From Bactericera cockerelli (taxonomy: Eukaryota; Arthropoda; Insecta; Hemiptera; Triozidae), in NCBI GenBank assembly GCA_024516035.1, contig CM044967.1:11330092-11394091 (forward strand): 64,000 nucleotides of DNA, given 5' to 3'. The first letter of the stretch is position 1. Every line of letters starts with the position of its first letter. This document shows positions 1 to 13,558 of the stretch, in pieces. The notes below the pieces were generated by a model. The model had not been told where the DNA came from. It made no database searches and saw only the letters and a program-made list of their open reading frames with translations. The translations under genes and the position numbers were made by a program.

Positions 1-436
1 TCCAGCATTCTTTGATGAAGAGGTACCATCTAATACGAAACAAAGATGGTTATTGATTATGAGAAGGATAAAAATAAAAAATATGAATGTAAAGTAACCG
101 AACTTGCAACTTTAGTGAGAAAAAAAATCTAGATTTTTTGGTTTCACGATAAACAAAAACTTTCTTCGAAAGATTAGATCAAAATACATCATTCTTAAAG
201 TACCCGTCAACATCCTGGTCAACGAATAAAGATTACCTTGTAGGAAAAAACTTCTTGAAACATCTCAAAGTGGTTAATGATACAGCAGAAAGGGGAGTAA
301 AATTAATGGATGAGTATTAATAACATACTTACTAAAAATGAAGATCAAAAACAGTTCATTATTAAAGTAATAATAATTCCGTGCCCGTGCGACAGTCAAA
401 GATACCTATATCGCGGTGGTGAGAGGAATATATGGA

Positions 437-720
437 CGCCCAGATCCAATGTCTAGGCTCCTTTCATGTCCATTGATTCTACTTGGTTTTTATGTCCTGA
501 TTTGAGATAGTCAGGACGGGGGTTTTACCCTTTATCGCTGGGAATCGTACCAACTACCCACATTAACCTCACTCACCCTGGGTAGGGCTGGAAATGCCAA
601 CCTCTCGTGTTCGGAGGGAACAGGATTTTCTATGCGAAAATTCTGCCCAAACCGGGGATCGAACTAAGGGATCTCTGGACTACGGGAAGTAGTCATAACC
701 GTTACGCCACAGAGGCTAGC
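437..720 (-). mobile_element. tRNA-derived SINE, family B
   Basis: On the minus strand it begins with a Pol III A-box-like stretch (TGGCGTAACGG) followed by a B-box-like GTTCGATCCCCGG. The body contains the conserved GGGGTTTTACCCTTTATCGC tract seen in the copies near 15.1, 37.0 and 62.1 kb. Confidence 0.8.
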
Positions 721-1539
721 AAGTAGTATATTACTACAGAACAAGGTATCCTGACAGCAAAAAAACGGAAATCGGTATATTGGTAAATATATCCATTATT
801 CAAAATTATTTTGTTCTTATTATCGATTAAAAATATGAAAGAACTGTATGTTGTTTGTATAAAATAATTGAACTAACTTGCTTTCTTTAATTATCTTGGA
901 TTTTTTTCATTATCCAGGCGCATTTTATAGTTTTGCTGGCGAGATACAGAGGGGTAGAGCAAAAATATGACTTTGTTATTGATTTGCCCAGAAACTGCTT
1001 GTTTGAGATTTAATTTGATAGGAATAAATGTGTTAGATAATTTTGTTACAATTCTATCACTTTTTGAATTTTTATTCTAAGTTGATCTATTACAGAGAAA
1101 ATCAACAAAATCTGCGGGAAAACGTATATTGCCCCTTCAATTAGGACATCTAAACTTTAAGCTCCTGGCGGCACGTGTTAACGTTTTCTGATCGAGCTGA
1201 AACTTTTTAGCAATTTTTTTCTCATGAATTGGAACCACTTTGGGGGGGAGCACCTTCGATTTCCGACCTTCGAAAATAAGGGCCACCCTAGTGTACATTG
1301 ACCATTCCCCATAATAGTTCCATGGTGAGTCTAAATTGTTCTCAGTGGATGGTCGGGGATTTGTTCCATCAACACTACTCTGAGACGTTACAGACAACAG
1401 CAACCTTTGAGGCATCAACTTATAGCGTGGCTTTGTTGGTTGAGCTTTTTTCACTGGATAATATGTGCAACATAATGGACACAGCATACTCGTACTTTTA
1501 TCTCATAACCTGTTGATAAATTGTTTTCTCCTATTTCAG

Positions 1540-4500
1540 TGGATGCAAACTATATAGAGAATAAATTCCTGCTGAGTGTTACCCGAGAAGGAAGCAAAAT
1601 GGGTGTTTGTTTTGTAGATACCACCATTGGTGAATTCCAAGTGGGAGAGTTTGAGGACGATAAACAATTTTCCCGCCTGAGCACCCTCATGTCGCACTAC
1701 CCTCCTAGTCGGGTTAGTTGAAACCCCAAATTGGATCCACCTAGAAGAATTATTGTATAAATTCGTAATGAAAATATAGGCAGTGCCTTAATTTAAGTAG
1801 ATACGAGTGTCCCGTATTATATTTGTTTATTCAAGCAATATGCAAGGTTTATTATTTCTTTATAAATACAACAATGACTGCAATTTTTCTGATGGCAATG
1901 CTGACATTGGCCCTCTGGATTGTCAAACTGATCCTCTCTGTTAGGTAGCTCTTCGTATACAAGGAGTTGATATACAATTCTGCTAAAGACATGAGAAACA
2001 CTAGAGAATTTTTTCACAAAATTCATATAATATTATACCTATTGTAATTATTTTATCTGTTAATAAATAGCATAATATGTTACAAAAAAGCATTAGTAGT
2101 CGAGGCAGTCGTCTTGTAATCTAGGTAGATTCGGGTTCCATTTGTTTGAATCCCACCCAATGTGTGGATTTTTCCTCATGTATTGGAGTAGGTATATGAC
2201 CACATAGCACTCTTTCGAAATTTGATTTTAAGTTTTAAGGACACCAACAGAATGGCTATAGAACTCATGACTTTTCAGATCTTGCTCGAAAAATCTTTGT
2301 GGAGTAACAGTGACCTCAAGCTTTTCCTCAATGTTGTCCGCTTATCCGATTTGGAGTTCATATCTGGCAAAAATGAAATTCTAAGCGAGGATAAAATCTT
2401 GGCAGCCCTCACGCCCGAGGAACATGAGGCAGCTAAAAAACTTCTGTCTGGAGAATTACGAACAGGTAATATTGTATTAATATTTACCAAAATTAATTAT
2501 TTGAAAAATAATCTAAAATTATTCAGATGAAGAGGCAACCATAATTAGAGTATTCAAAAATCCAGTGCTAAAGATATTTATATCAACGCGTTTGAAAATT
2601 CGATTGAAGCTTTAAAAAGGCTCTTTCAGAAATAATGCAAGAGTGATTGAAGCACTTAGGGCCAAGATATCAAATGAAAGAAAATGTTAAAAATTGTGCT
2701 CGATTACCACCATTCTAGCTTCTGAGAGGTAGTACTGTAGAATTCAAGTATGAGTCATGTTGCTACTTAGTAGTTCCAAAATACTTGCACAACGACGTGA
2801 TTTTTCTATATTGATTGCTATTTCTAGGAGGTTTTAGTTATTATATTGTGCTGTTGATAAACCGAAACTATAAAGTCTGTCTTAACTTGACAAAATCTTT
2901 CATGGGCCTAAAGAGGTTACCATAACTTGAATCCTATTTCAGGACTCGTCAAATTTATATAATGTTTCTTACTTGTTTGTAACATGACACATTTTCTTTA
3001 TAAAAGATTGGAATTCTAATGAATTTACCCTCAGATCACAGAATACCTTTTTTAACTTCCAGATAAATGACATTTATATTTTGAGAGTTTAAATATGGCC
3101 TCTTATGTAAAAAAAACAATTTCAGGCAAGATGAGCGGAACTCGACTGGATTTGAAAAGTTTTGGTGCCATCTATTGGTTTTTAAAACGCTGCCTCATAA
3201 ATGAGCAATTAGTGACACTAGGGAAATTCAAACAGTATATTCCAGTTGATCAAGAGGCTCAAGAACACAGGGAGCAAGATAGAGACTATCAATATCCCAA
3301 GTACATGGTAAGAGTAAGAAAAAATATTATTATTTTTTTCTTCACAAAAACGAATACAATACTTTCGATTTCTAATATTAGAAATTATATGAATTAAAAA
3401 ATTATTTCTGGCGAACTTCACTCCAACGCCCCACCCTGATTTTTACTTTTCTTATACTGGAAAGTATTGTATTCGTCGAAAATTTGACCTACCCAGTTTT
3501 CCACATTTCTGGGCTAATGATAGCCTCAGAATACCAAAAGAGTTGTTTTCGGCACAATACACGATATTTCGAGAACGGTTAGAGCCAGTGTCCTCTGTAT
3601 GATTTGAGAGAATTATTTTTTCTTACAAAGTGGTTTAATTACTGCACCAATATCTTCTTTTTTTTTTCAACACTCCCCCCCCCATCTTGCCTCTTTCTTT
3701 TGGAGTCTGCGTCTTGCACAAACATCATGTCATTTGTTTAGATACATGCTTGCCTTACAAATATGATTCTGTCTTTTTCCAGGTATTAGACTCGACTGCT
3801 TTATTCAATCTCAATGTCTTGGTCAATTCTGAGAAGGGTCAACAAGGAACGCTCCTGGAACAGCTAGACCATTGCATTACCCCGTTTGGCAAGCGCATGC
3901 TACATGGAAAACTTGTCAAACCTTTGACAAATATAGAAGCAATACGGCAGAGACAGGAGGCGATAGGGGTATTACTTGAGCATAGGGTGGAGTTGGATAA
4001 CATGCGAGCAAAGATGAAGGAAATGAAAGACTTGGAACGGATGTTGCCAAGGTAAGAAATACATATTATCACTATTGCTTACTATTTGTCTAGTGTTTCA
4101 TTTCACCCCTTAAATAAGCTCGGTCTCTATCTGAGATCATGCCTGAAGTTACTAAAACCCATACTGAATAACTAACTGTACAAAAACAGTCCATACCTAC
4201 AACCTGTATTTACTGATCTTACTGTAATATGTATGTTTATTAAATTTCCTCAACATAGTTAACAAGCAAGTATCAGCAATTCAGAATTTGCCGAACTTTT
4301 GATAAAACCTTCAATAGAAATTTTGAAATCTCCATGTTTACCGAAATATCCACCACTATAACATGATATTCACAGTAATAGATAAAATTCATTATTTTAA
4401 ATGAAAATTAGACAATATAAGGTTTTTTTGTCCCTATAGAAAAATTCAAGACAAGTTTTCTCACTTGTTTTCTTTTTTGGAAAACATTAACGAAAAACTC

Positions 4501-7500
4501 ATACAACAAATCAGGTACTGTCAAAGTTAAATTAGTCTGCTTTAATAAGTTTCGATTTAACAAGATTAGAGTACTACTACCTACCATAAAATTATATTTT
4601 AGGAACATAGGAACAGTGTGAGACTAGAAGCCTTTGATGACATATCTCGGAAACAGTAAAAGATTAAAAGTAAATGTAAATGCCTTTTTTTAAAATACAA
4701 ATATCATCTTTTTTGAAATAAAGTTCAAAAAGTTTTAGATAAAACAGAAATAAGACGATATTATTACCATTACTATATTTCTGTTCTCTACTCTGTTTTA
4801 TCTTCAGAATCTACTCCCTAACTTCTGCAGCTATACCTCCAAGTCATCCAGAATCTCGTGCTACTTTATACGAAAACAAAGTCTACTCTTCAAAGAAGAT
4901 AGAAATGTTCACAAGAGTTTTGCGAGATATGGATTTGGGAAAGCAAATTATGGAACAACTCCAAAATTCTGGTAATAATTACTTCCGAGAAATTTCTAAT
5001 ATTAGAAATCGGAAGTATTGTGTTCGTTTTTGTAAAAAAAAATATTTTTTTGCTCCGATTTCAATTTTTTTCATATTTCTGGACGTTTCATAACCTACTG
5101 AGTAAATTTGGTTTTGTGTCGGTCCGTCGGTCTGTTAAAACGATTCCTTGTAACGCGCAAATCTCGGAAACTACTCGACCGATTTTGATGAAATTTTGCA
5201 CACATCTAGGAGACATTCTGTAGATGGTCCCATTTTAAATTCATCGAATTCATACCAGCGGTTCTGGGTGAAAGAGACGATGCCGCCTGACCACTAACTT
5301 TTTACTTAAACGCTTATATCTCGTGAACGGTACACCCGATTTCGATGAAATTTTGTAAGAATATGCATATTATTGTTTTACATAGGTTATTTATATTTAT
5401 TTTTAAATTAATTATAATTTAACTCTGATATTTAAGAAAATCCGAAATTTTGGACAAAAAAGTAAAAAAATAAGGACCACGACTTGCCGATATAGAATTT
5501 TTTGTGGAATTTAGAATGTAGAAAAAACGATATTCTACCATATAAATCAAATTTGAAGAAAATCGGTTGAGCCGTTTTGGAGATACAAGTAATTTTCTAT
5601 AAAATCTCAAAATTGGCACGTGTTTACAATGTGAAGCAATCACGAGGAAGTATTGTGTCCATAATTCGCAGTGTTTTTTATATTGTGAAATAGATTTTTT
5701 CTTAAAATAATTATTATGTAACGGTTAATTTCATTTCATCATAGAAAAAGAATCCCGTACGTTTTATAGATAAACATGAATTTTCTTGAAATTTTGATGT
5801 GTTGAGTCAGGTGTACTCAATTCATTGAACCCCAAAATTATTATTGCTTTAAAACAATCACTGTAATAGATAAATCAATGCAACAAACGCGATTCTTTAT
5901 TACACGAGATGTTCATAAAGTGTAGCTCAAACAATTAAATCATCTATTGTATACCGGGGGTGATTCCAGTTTTCTCCAAATGATGAAAATTGGATATTTT
6001 TAATGCTGAGCTACTCACTACAGTTCTGTTGTGAGTGTGACATAATAACACAAATACAAATTTTCAGATATGCATTAGTGAAATGGCTTTTTTTCTCTGA
6101 GATCTGGACAGTTCTCAGCTGACAAGGTTCACTGGGTCAAACATTTCTTTTTGTAAAAACATTTTTCTTCTTCATTTTTAGGTATCACGGAACATTGTAC
6201 TTTACTTGCACGGTTGTGCAACTATGAGACTCATTCTACCCCGGGTTGTTTCCCCGATATGAGCGAATTACTCGACTTCTTTTCAAAATCTTTTGACCAT
6301 AAAGAGGCTACCAAAACGGGAAACATCATACCTCAGGTATCTTATTCTCCGTTACCATAGGTATTTTAGTGATGGGCACGAAACTAGACGAAATGATAGA
6401 GATAACACGAGATGTGACTTAGATTTTGTCTGGCTTGCCATCTAAAATATGATAAATTTCCCATAACATTCGGGAATCACTCAAAAGACGATACTTGGTC
6501 TTTTGACGAGACGAGACAAGTGTTGCTCATATCTCATTTTCTCTCTTTTGAGTCCATCACTACTAAATGTAACTTTGATACTGTGCCACTTTGGTTCATG
6601 CTTTCCAAGCTTGAAAATTTTAAATGTTTTAATGATTTTTGTTTGTTTAGTGTGTTGAATTAAAGCATTGGTCTAGTTAATAGATAATCTGTTGACCCAT
6701 TCATCCCAACTTGGTAATCCAATTCAAGGATCTATGAATATAACTACAATGTATAAGGATAATAGTTCCATGTACAATGTAGTCACTGTGGCTAATGGCT
6801 GTGGTACTTTGCTTATACCTCATAAGGAAAAAAAGAGTATCTGATTACAAGATATTAGCAACCAATGGTTTATCACGGGCAACAAAAGAAATATCATCAT
6901 CAAATCAAAGAAACACGATTTAGTCAGGTATTTTGCATATCCAAAACAATATCTGCTTCAAATTAACACTTCTTTGTATTGCAGGCTGGTGTGGTTGAAG
7001 AGTATGATGAAGTAATGGCCGAAATCAAAAACATAGACAAAATTTCAATGGATTACCTGAAGGAGCAGAGCAGGCATTTCCAATGCTCAGTTGTGTACAA
7101 TGAGGCTCAAAGAAAACAGAAAAAGTTTATCCTAGAAGTGCCTAGTCGAAGTGCGGGACGTGCTAATGCCAATCACACCAAAGTTATAACCAAGAAAAAG
7201 GCTGTAGAAAACTACTCGACATCTGAAACTCAGGTGTGCTTTCTCTCCTTCCCTCTGAATTTATGTACCTTATTTTTTTATATACAATTAGAGAGTTACA
7301 CAGACCAATTTTTGTCATTGTAATTACATTTTTTACAAATCTTAATGGAAACATTTTGCTGAACAGGTTATGTTTTTTATGCTAATTTTTTCATCATCAT
7401 TATTATTATTATTATTGAAATTTCTATGGAGTCAAGATGTAGTGTATTTAACTAATAACTGTTGAGACCATCTTTTAATTTATAGTTTTGGTATATTTTT

Positions 7501-10500
7501 TTTATGTCCTTCTAGATGTTCCAGGAAAATCTAGAAAAAGCAGAAGCAAAACGAGCATCAGTTCTAGCTAACATGACTGATAGAATTCTGAAAAAATTCT
7601 GCAATAACTACGAGGTATGTGTATATTCTCTTTCTCTGAGTATTCATTTATAAGATAATTCTTTCTGGATTTGATGGCCACCTTCTAAATTTGAATGAAT
7701 TTGTACGCTGTATTTTTTGTTGTTGTTGTAAATGTACATAGTTTATTACTATCTGTGTAAAACACTCACAACAGCTTTAATCTTTAGAAATCAGCTTTTA
7801 CAACCATGCAACTATATCCGTCCATCAATTTTTAATATTTTATCTAATTAAATTTCAGGTTTGGAACGCAGCTGTTTACTGTCTGGCGACTATGGACTTT
7901 CTTGGCTCCCTAACTGAATATTGCCACAAAGCATCAAATCTTTGCATCCCCAATTTTGTTGAACCCAAAGAATCAGAACCATATATTTCCGCCGTCGAGA
8001 GTTTCTATCCTTGTTCAACTGCTGGTCAGACTTTCATTCCAAACTCAATTGTAATTGGGCGTACCAAAGAAGCCAATACAGAAACGGACGACAAAAAACC
8101 GACAGTGCTTCTATTGACTGGACCCAATATGGGAGGAAAGTCGACTGTCATGCGACAGATTGGACTCATTACAATAATGGCTCAAATGGTAATTAAAATC
8201 AACATGGGCTATTTCAATATAATTTTATTTTTATGATGATGATTCTTCTTGTATTCTTTTTAAAAAAACTACCCTAATAATACAGTGCCATTTCGATTAT
8301 AGTAGGTATCATTTTTGGACATAGAGATTATGTTTGTTCTTTTTTAATTTCCTGTTATGTATTATTACTCTTATTATCTTAGGGTGACATACCATCTGTC
8401 TAAAATGATCATTATTTCCTGTTATGTACTAGTAAGAACTTTTTTTATGTCCGTTTGATACATATAACATCCGTCTAAAGTAGGTTATTTTCTACTCCAG
8501 GGTTGTCGTGTTCCTGCCGAATCTCTGACTCTTACCCCAGTAGATCGCATATTCACACGCATGGGAGCTAAAGACAATCTCAGTGGAGCGCAAAGTACTT
8601 ACCATGCAGAGTTGACCGAATCTGAAATGATCATGAAACATGCAACAAAGTATTCACTGGCACTAGTGGACGAGTTAGGTAAGTTGAAATTAAGAAGACT
8701 TGTATTATATTTATGTTATTCTCACCTCAGTAGCTCGATTGTTAAGAAAGTAGACTCAGCCGGCGGGTTAATCCATTGACAAATTTTTGTTCTTCAGTAC
8801 TAGCAATGAATAATTCAAAAATCCCCGACGGGGAGCCTTTTGAAGGAGCGCAACTCATATTTCCATAATTACTGATGTTAACAAAAGAATATTTTTCTTA
8901 AATCAAGCTGCTCTCAACTACAGAAATGATTCTATTCAATTTTCATGTAGGAGTTTTCTATTCCAGAGATCATACACAAAGTCAGCTAGTAATAGCTCTG
9001 GATGACCTTTTTTGCTGTCTTTGGCTTGGCCATAAATTTGGCTCGCCTGAGAACTTAGTTATTGAACATTACCATTATAGATGACCATCCTCACGCTGGT
9101 TGATCGCACATAGAAATCTGTGGTTCAGGACAAACCTTTGAAATAAATTTGGCTGGATACCGTCATTCGCGCTCCAGCTGTAGCTAAGCTGGCTACAACA
9201 ACAATAACATCATAGATATTGATACTAATTAATTAGGCACCATTTTAAAATATATCTAATACCCATTCTTATCAATTTGATTTCCTTCTCAGGTCGCGGT
9301 ACCAGCACAAATGATGGTTGTGTTATAGCTCGAGTAACACTTGAAAGATTCTTACAGATAAGATGTTTGACCATATTTGCTACTCACTACCATAGTGTTG
9401 CTTATAGACTGCAAACCAATCCCAATGTGGCTTTTGAATACATGGTAAGATTTATATATACAATTCAATAAAGATTACTACCGACCAGTCACTTATGCGT
9501 ACAACTCTTTTGTACCTAATAATATAACAAATTTTAAATCATAGTTGTAATGTACTTTTTTGTTGTTGTAGCGACCACTAGAATTGTTTTGATGGTCTCT
9601 AACCAGATTTTTGATTTTAGCATTTTGGAGAATGGCTAACACATATCTTCTATCTTGTATATTACCCCTAGTATTCTACCAGTAAGCTTATACCTTCAGG
9701 GTTAACGGGTCTGCTCCATGTTCTACATATTATTAAACATATTGGATCAAGTTTTATTTACATAGAATATATACAATACATAGAAAATGAAATTAATAGA
9801 ACAAAACTTGATCAAGGGCGGTGCTAATGCCAACGGCATTCTCTTCCATATTCCATTTTCCAGCGCGACGTTATGTTGTTGAAGCTTATGGACACTTGAT
9901 TAACTTTCTATCATGAATTTGCTTAAGATATCGATTTATTACATTTAAAACTATTGCAGAGTTACCTCGAAGACAAGCGCAACAGTGGAGTGGATACTAT
10001 CGTGTTCCTATACAAATTGGTGCTGGGAATATGTCCCAAGTCCTTTGGTTTCAATGTGGCAGAACTTGCAAAGATTGAAGATCACATTGTGCAATACGGA
10101 ACCTTGGCGGCGTTCCAAATGGAAGTGAGAGAAAAACTCCGACAGGTTTGTGACAATTTGTATGATTTTTAATTTTATTGATCGAACAATTCAGAGTACA
10201 ATTTACTATCTAGTATTTAAGAAAAAGTTAAGATTTTCTTTTATTTTAATTGCTGTTATGAAATATAATTTAACTTTTGGTCCAATTTTTCTGAAGGATT
10301 AAAAGGATTAATTTTCCGTCAAGTTGACCATATCGATATTTCACACAACAATGTACGATCAATTATTGTTGTTCCTCATCCATCAATCACCTCAGAAACT
10401 GAGGCTATGTAAATAGCTGGTCCTCTTTACCTTTTATTACTGATGTAATAAAAATAGTGTTATAATCAATTATATATTTTTTTTAATGGCCTTTAAATAA

Positions 10501-10879
10501 TTTTAAAAAAGTAACAAGGTTTTTTTATGTTGGTCATGATCCTTTCATGATCCTTTCTATTATTAATAACTTGAACAAAAAAGTCAAATTTAGAGATGAT
10601 TGATATTACTTAGGAAACAAGCTTTGCTCGACTTATCAAGCTGCCTTAACTTTGAATAAAACATTTTTTTTCTCTTTTGTTACAGCTCTTTTTGCACAAA
10701 GTTGTTCCTGTAATGGCTGCTAAAGAACATGTGAATATTGATGAATTAGAAGATTGCCTTGAGAATCTTTTGTTGTTCGAAAATGAAATCAAGAAAGACG
10801 TTCAAACTGTGAATGATAACCCCAAGAAAAAGGTAAATGGTACTAATATTATTAGCATCATCTAAAATCTAAATGATGA

Positions 10880-10910
<31 letters not shown>

Positions 10911-11170
10911 GTGTGAACATTACACGACTGAAAGCAAAATGTTTCTACCACATTTTTTTTGTATTGGTAGATTAGTACAAGAATCGTTATCGTCATTACT
11001 GTTGGTTAAGATTTTCGAACTTTTTCTAGGTTTTGAACGAGGACTGGTGGCCTACACGTTCGAATGATCCTTGCAGTTATGAAATGGCTGTGAAACCAAC
11101 TGATGAAATGCTAAAAAGAGAAATAGAACTGAAAAATGAATCTTCAATGGATGTTGTGGTAACTACATAA
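1540..11170 (+). CDS. MSH6: MSH6, DNA mismatch repair ATPase (5' partial)
   Basis: MSH6 pairs with MSH2 (MutS-alpha) to recognise base mismatches and small loops in the nucleus. Fourteen exons with GT-AG borders and matching phases are visible: 1540-1712, 2279-2465, 3126-3307, 3783-4051, 4808-4971, 6182-6336, 6985-7233, 7516-7614, 7859-8188, 8501-8678, 9293-9444, 9960-10145, 10686-10832, 11030-11170 (stop TAA), about 869 residues. They cover the connector, lever/clamp and ATPase domains. Seen: a TPFGKR lever motif in exon 4, Walker A GPNMGGKS in exon 9, DELGRGTSTNDG Walker B/signature across exons 10-11, and the ATHYHS H-loop in exon 11. All exons are open without frameshifts. The N-terminal mismatch-binding domain is upstream of the window. 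The last two exons extend past the usual vertebrate C-terminus with a lysine/glutamate-rich tail. MSH6 is favoured over MSH2 or MSH3 by the run of similarity from VCFVDT through the ATPase core. Confidence 0.93.
3340..3600 (-). repeat. AT-rich dispersed repeat, family A, in MSH6 intron
   Basis: Carries ACGAATACAATACTTTCG next to the palindrome ATTTCTAATATTAGAAAT, in the opposite orientation to the copy at 4986. It starts about 30 bases after an MSH6 splice donor. A second GGAAAGTATTGTATTCG motif lies near 3461. Confidence 0.65.
4986..5665 (+). repeat. AT-rich dispersed repeat, family A, longest copy
   Basis: Starts with AATTTCTAATATTAGAAATC and GGAAGTATTGTGTTCG, then a stretch containing GTCGGTCCGTCGGTCTG, CTCGGAAACTACTCGACCG and GATTTTGATGAAATTTTG, wording common in insect non-autonomous repeats. 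Ends near a second GAGGAAGTATTGTG at 5643. No coding potential. Confidence 0.65.
8990..9210 (-). repeat. Dispersed repeat, family E
   Basis: Reverse-complement relative of the 44712 and 63709 copies: it shares GTAGCCAGCTT-like sequence with a GTT-rich head and the TGCGATCAACCAGCGTGAGG block. Lies in the MSH6 intron between exons 10 and 11. Confidence 0.65.
9718..9870 (-). mobile_element. LINE-type 3' tail, type 2
   Basis: On the minus strand: GGAAGAGAATGCCGTTGGCATT, a hairpin, then an A/T-rich stretch and ATAAAACTTGATCC ending in TAATA. Matches 59940-60095. No coding frame; looks like the 3' end of a non-LTR retrotransposon. Confidence 0.65.
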
Positions 11171-11329
11171 TTACATCAACTGATCTGAATACCTGATGAT
11201 ACAAAAAAATACCAAGCCTCCGAAAAAAAATTCTGGCTGCGTTATTTTTCTTTCTTGTTAATTACCGTTATTTTTCTTTCTTGTTAAAGTAATTACCCAC
11301 TGTACAAAATATTTTAGTAATTGCAGTGA

Positions 11330-11339
11330 AATAAATAAA
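11330..11339 (+). terminator. MSH6 polyadenylation signals
   Basis: Two overlapping AATAAA hexamers about 160 bases after the MSH6 stop codon. They are the first canonical signals downstream and fit the expected 3' UTR length. Confidence 0.6.
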
Positions 11340-11617
11340 ACTGAGATGCATAATTTTACTATGATGTGTCAGTAATCTACTTTTTCCTGATCTTGCCTTG
11401 GACACCAACTTTTTTGCGGTATCTGACATGTTCATTTTCACTGGCTTGATTCCACAATGATTCTTTTTGTATGTACTTCAACTGTCTCCTTACTTAATAT
11501 TTGTGCTTCGATTTATTTTATTTAGATCTATCGTTACTGTTGTAGTATTTGAATTATTTAATGATCATAACACTTATTGATAACTAGCGGGTTACACCCG
11601 CCGCTTCGCCAGCCCAT

Positions 11618-11724
11618 CAAACACACACAACGCACACACACACCCACCCACACACACACATCCACACACACCCAACACACCAACACACGCACACACACAC
11701 ACAACCACACCACACACAACCATC

Positions 11725-11783
<59 letters not shown>

Positions 11784-11863
11784 CCACACACACACACCAC
11801 ACAAACCACACACACACAACCATACACACACACCACACACACCATACACACACACCACACACA

Positions 11864-11894
<31 letters not shown>

Positions 11895-11895
11895 A
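11618..11895. repeat. (CA)n microsatellite
   Basis: About 280 bases of imperfect CA repeat. It generates long but meaningless open frames rich in Thr/His on one strand and Cys/Val on the other. Confidence 0.97.
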
Positions 11896-12505
11896 AATGT
11901 CATTTAGGTTTGAAAAAAAACCTGAATATTTTTTGTCGCCCATCTATTTTCTGGCCTTCCCCGGCGTAGCTCAAGAATGGCTCATCAGAATTTCGCGATC
12001 AATATGTCAAATGAAAGCCTAAACCCTTGCCTAAAACTTTCTCGCTCTGAGTTGATAGGTCGTCACTTCAAATTTCGAGAAAAAATGTCATTTAGGTCAA
12101 AAAACGTGAATATTTTACATGTTACCCATCCATTTTTTTACCTTACCCGGCGTAGCTCAAGAACGGCTCATCAGAAATTCGCGATCGATATGTCAATTGA
12201 AAGCTCAAACCCTTGCCTAAAACTTTCTCGCTTTGAGTTGATAGGTCGTCGCGACAAATTTCGAGAAAAAATGTCATTTATGTCAAAAAACGTGCATTTT
12301 TTTGCGTCACCCATCCATTTTTATCCTTACTCATTGTAGCTTAACCTCAGGGAGATATAATCTACCCTAGAAGAATTTCCTGATCCAAGCGGACCTATGT
12401 GCAAAATTTCAGGTTTCTCGGTCAAACGGTGTGGATTTGTATAAAGAACATACATACACACATACATACATACACACATACAGACAGCTTTCTTTTATAG
12501 ATATA
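11893..12505. repeat. About 185-bp tandem repeat with a microsatellite tail
   Basis: Units start near 11895, 12082 and 12267 (partial), each with AATGTCATTTA, CGGCGTAGCTCAAGAA and TTTCTCGCTTTGAGTTGATA-like blocks. Downstream are GTCAAACGGTGTGGATTTGT and an ATACATACACAC tail. With the CA tract this forms one dispersed-element block; no protein is supported. Confidence 0.8.
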
Positions 12506-12515
12506 GATTCAACTT

Positions 12516-12709
12516 TACCTCTTGAGCTAGATTTAACATTGAAAGAGTGCGCATAAGAATTACATTATATAGGGTCATAAATATCTGACTAGAGCTAATC
12601 AACTGATTAGTACTGTTCGTGTTTTTATCGATGACATTTTGTTCAATACTAAACCATCGACTAAAGTAATTTGTATAGTGTGACAATGTGATATCTAGCT
12701 CAAGAGGTA
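12516..12709. mobile_element. MITE with 17-bp terminal inverted repeats
   Basis: Starts TACCTCTTGAGCTAGAT and ends with its exact reverse complement, 194 bases in all. No coding capacity. Confidence 0.75.
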
Positions 12710-13558
12710 CAGTATGTATAACGAAAATACTACGACATTAATAGTTGTGTTTTCCATGTCCATTTTGACTTTTCTGCTAAAGAGTCGAAATTTGTAAGAA
12801 CGCCAAGATATCTTTCTTAAACAGTAATTAAAATGTTTGTTTTTTTAATGTTTGATTTTACACAAGGTAGGAATTTCTTTTTTTAAGTAGCCAGTTTCAA
12901 TGGGAGTTTGGAAGTAGACAGTTAATGATAGAATCAGAATTCGAAAATGGTTCCATAGGTAATGGACATTTTACATAGCTATTTTTCATGTAAAAAAAAC
13001 TTCTGTGCATCATGATTGTAGCAGTGCACTATGTTTCTTCTTTGAGACCAGCAATATCTAAAGGATTCCAGACTTAAGGATCGGTCATTTTTTGTGATAT
13101 TTAATGCCAAGTTTAAATTTAAAAAGGACACTCGAAGAATTGAAGCATAATATCTGATGGGAACTGTACTAAATAAGTATCCAAAGTCTAGCCGAACCTT
13201 TATAAATAGCTTTCGTAATGTCAACAACGGTGCTTGTCGCTATTCAAAGCAGCACTAAATTTTCTGATAAATACTCGTAATTCATCAAATAAAATTATAA
13301 TACATTTAAGAATAATGGCTTTCTATCTGCGTTTCAATCATCGGCCTACCCTGTACAAATACAGATCTTAAAATAGGTGTTGTTTTTAAGAATAATTAGT
13401 ACACAGTCTGCGATATTAATAAGAAGCGCAATCTTTAAAGAGAGGTACTAAAAAAACTGAAAAATCCCATGTTTTGAAAATAAACAAATAAAAAAATTGT
13501 TTGTTAAATTCTCACCGTGTATTCTTTCTTCTTTCTAATGAAACTACTTAATTTTATG

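Noticed and set aside
1137..1487. 116-codon minus-strand frame in the MSH6 5' region
   Set aside because: No recognisable domain, no clear splice sites and it is intronic; may be a repeat remnant.
11558..11969. Long Cys/Val-rich and Thr/His-rich open frames on both strands
   Set aside because: They are translations of the CA microsatellite.
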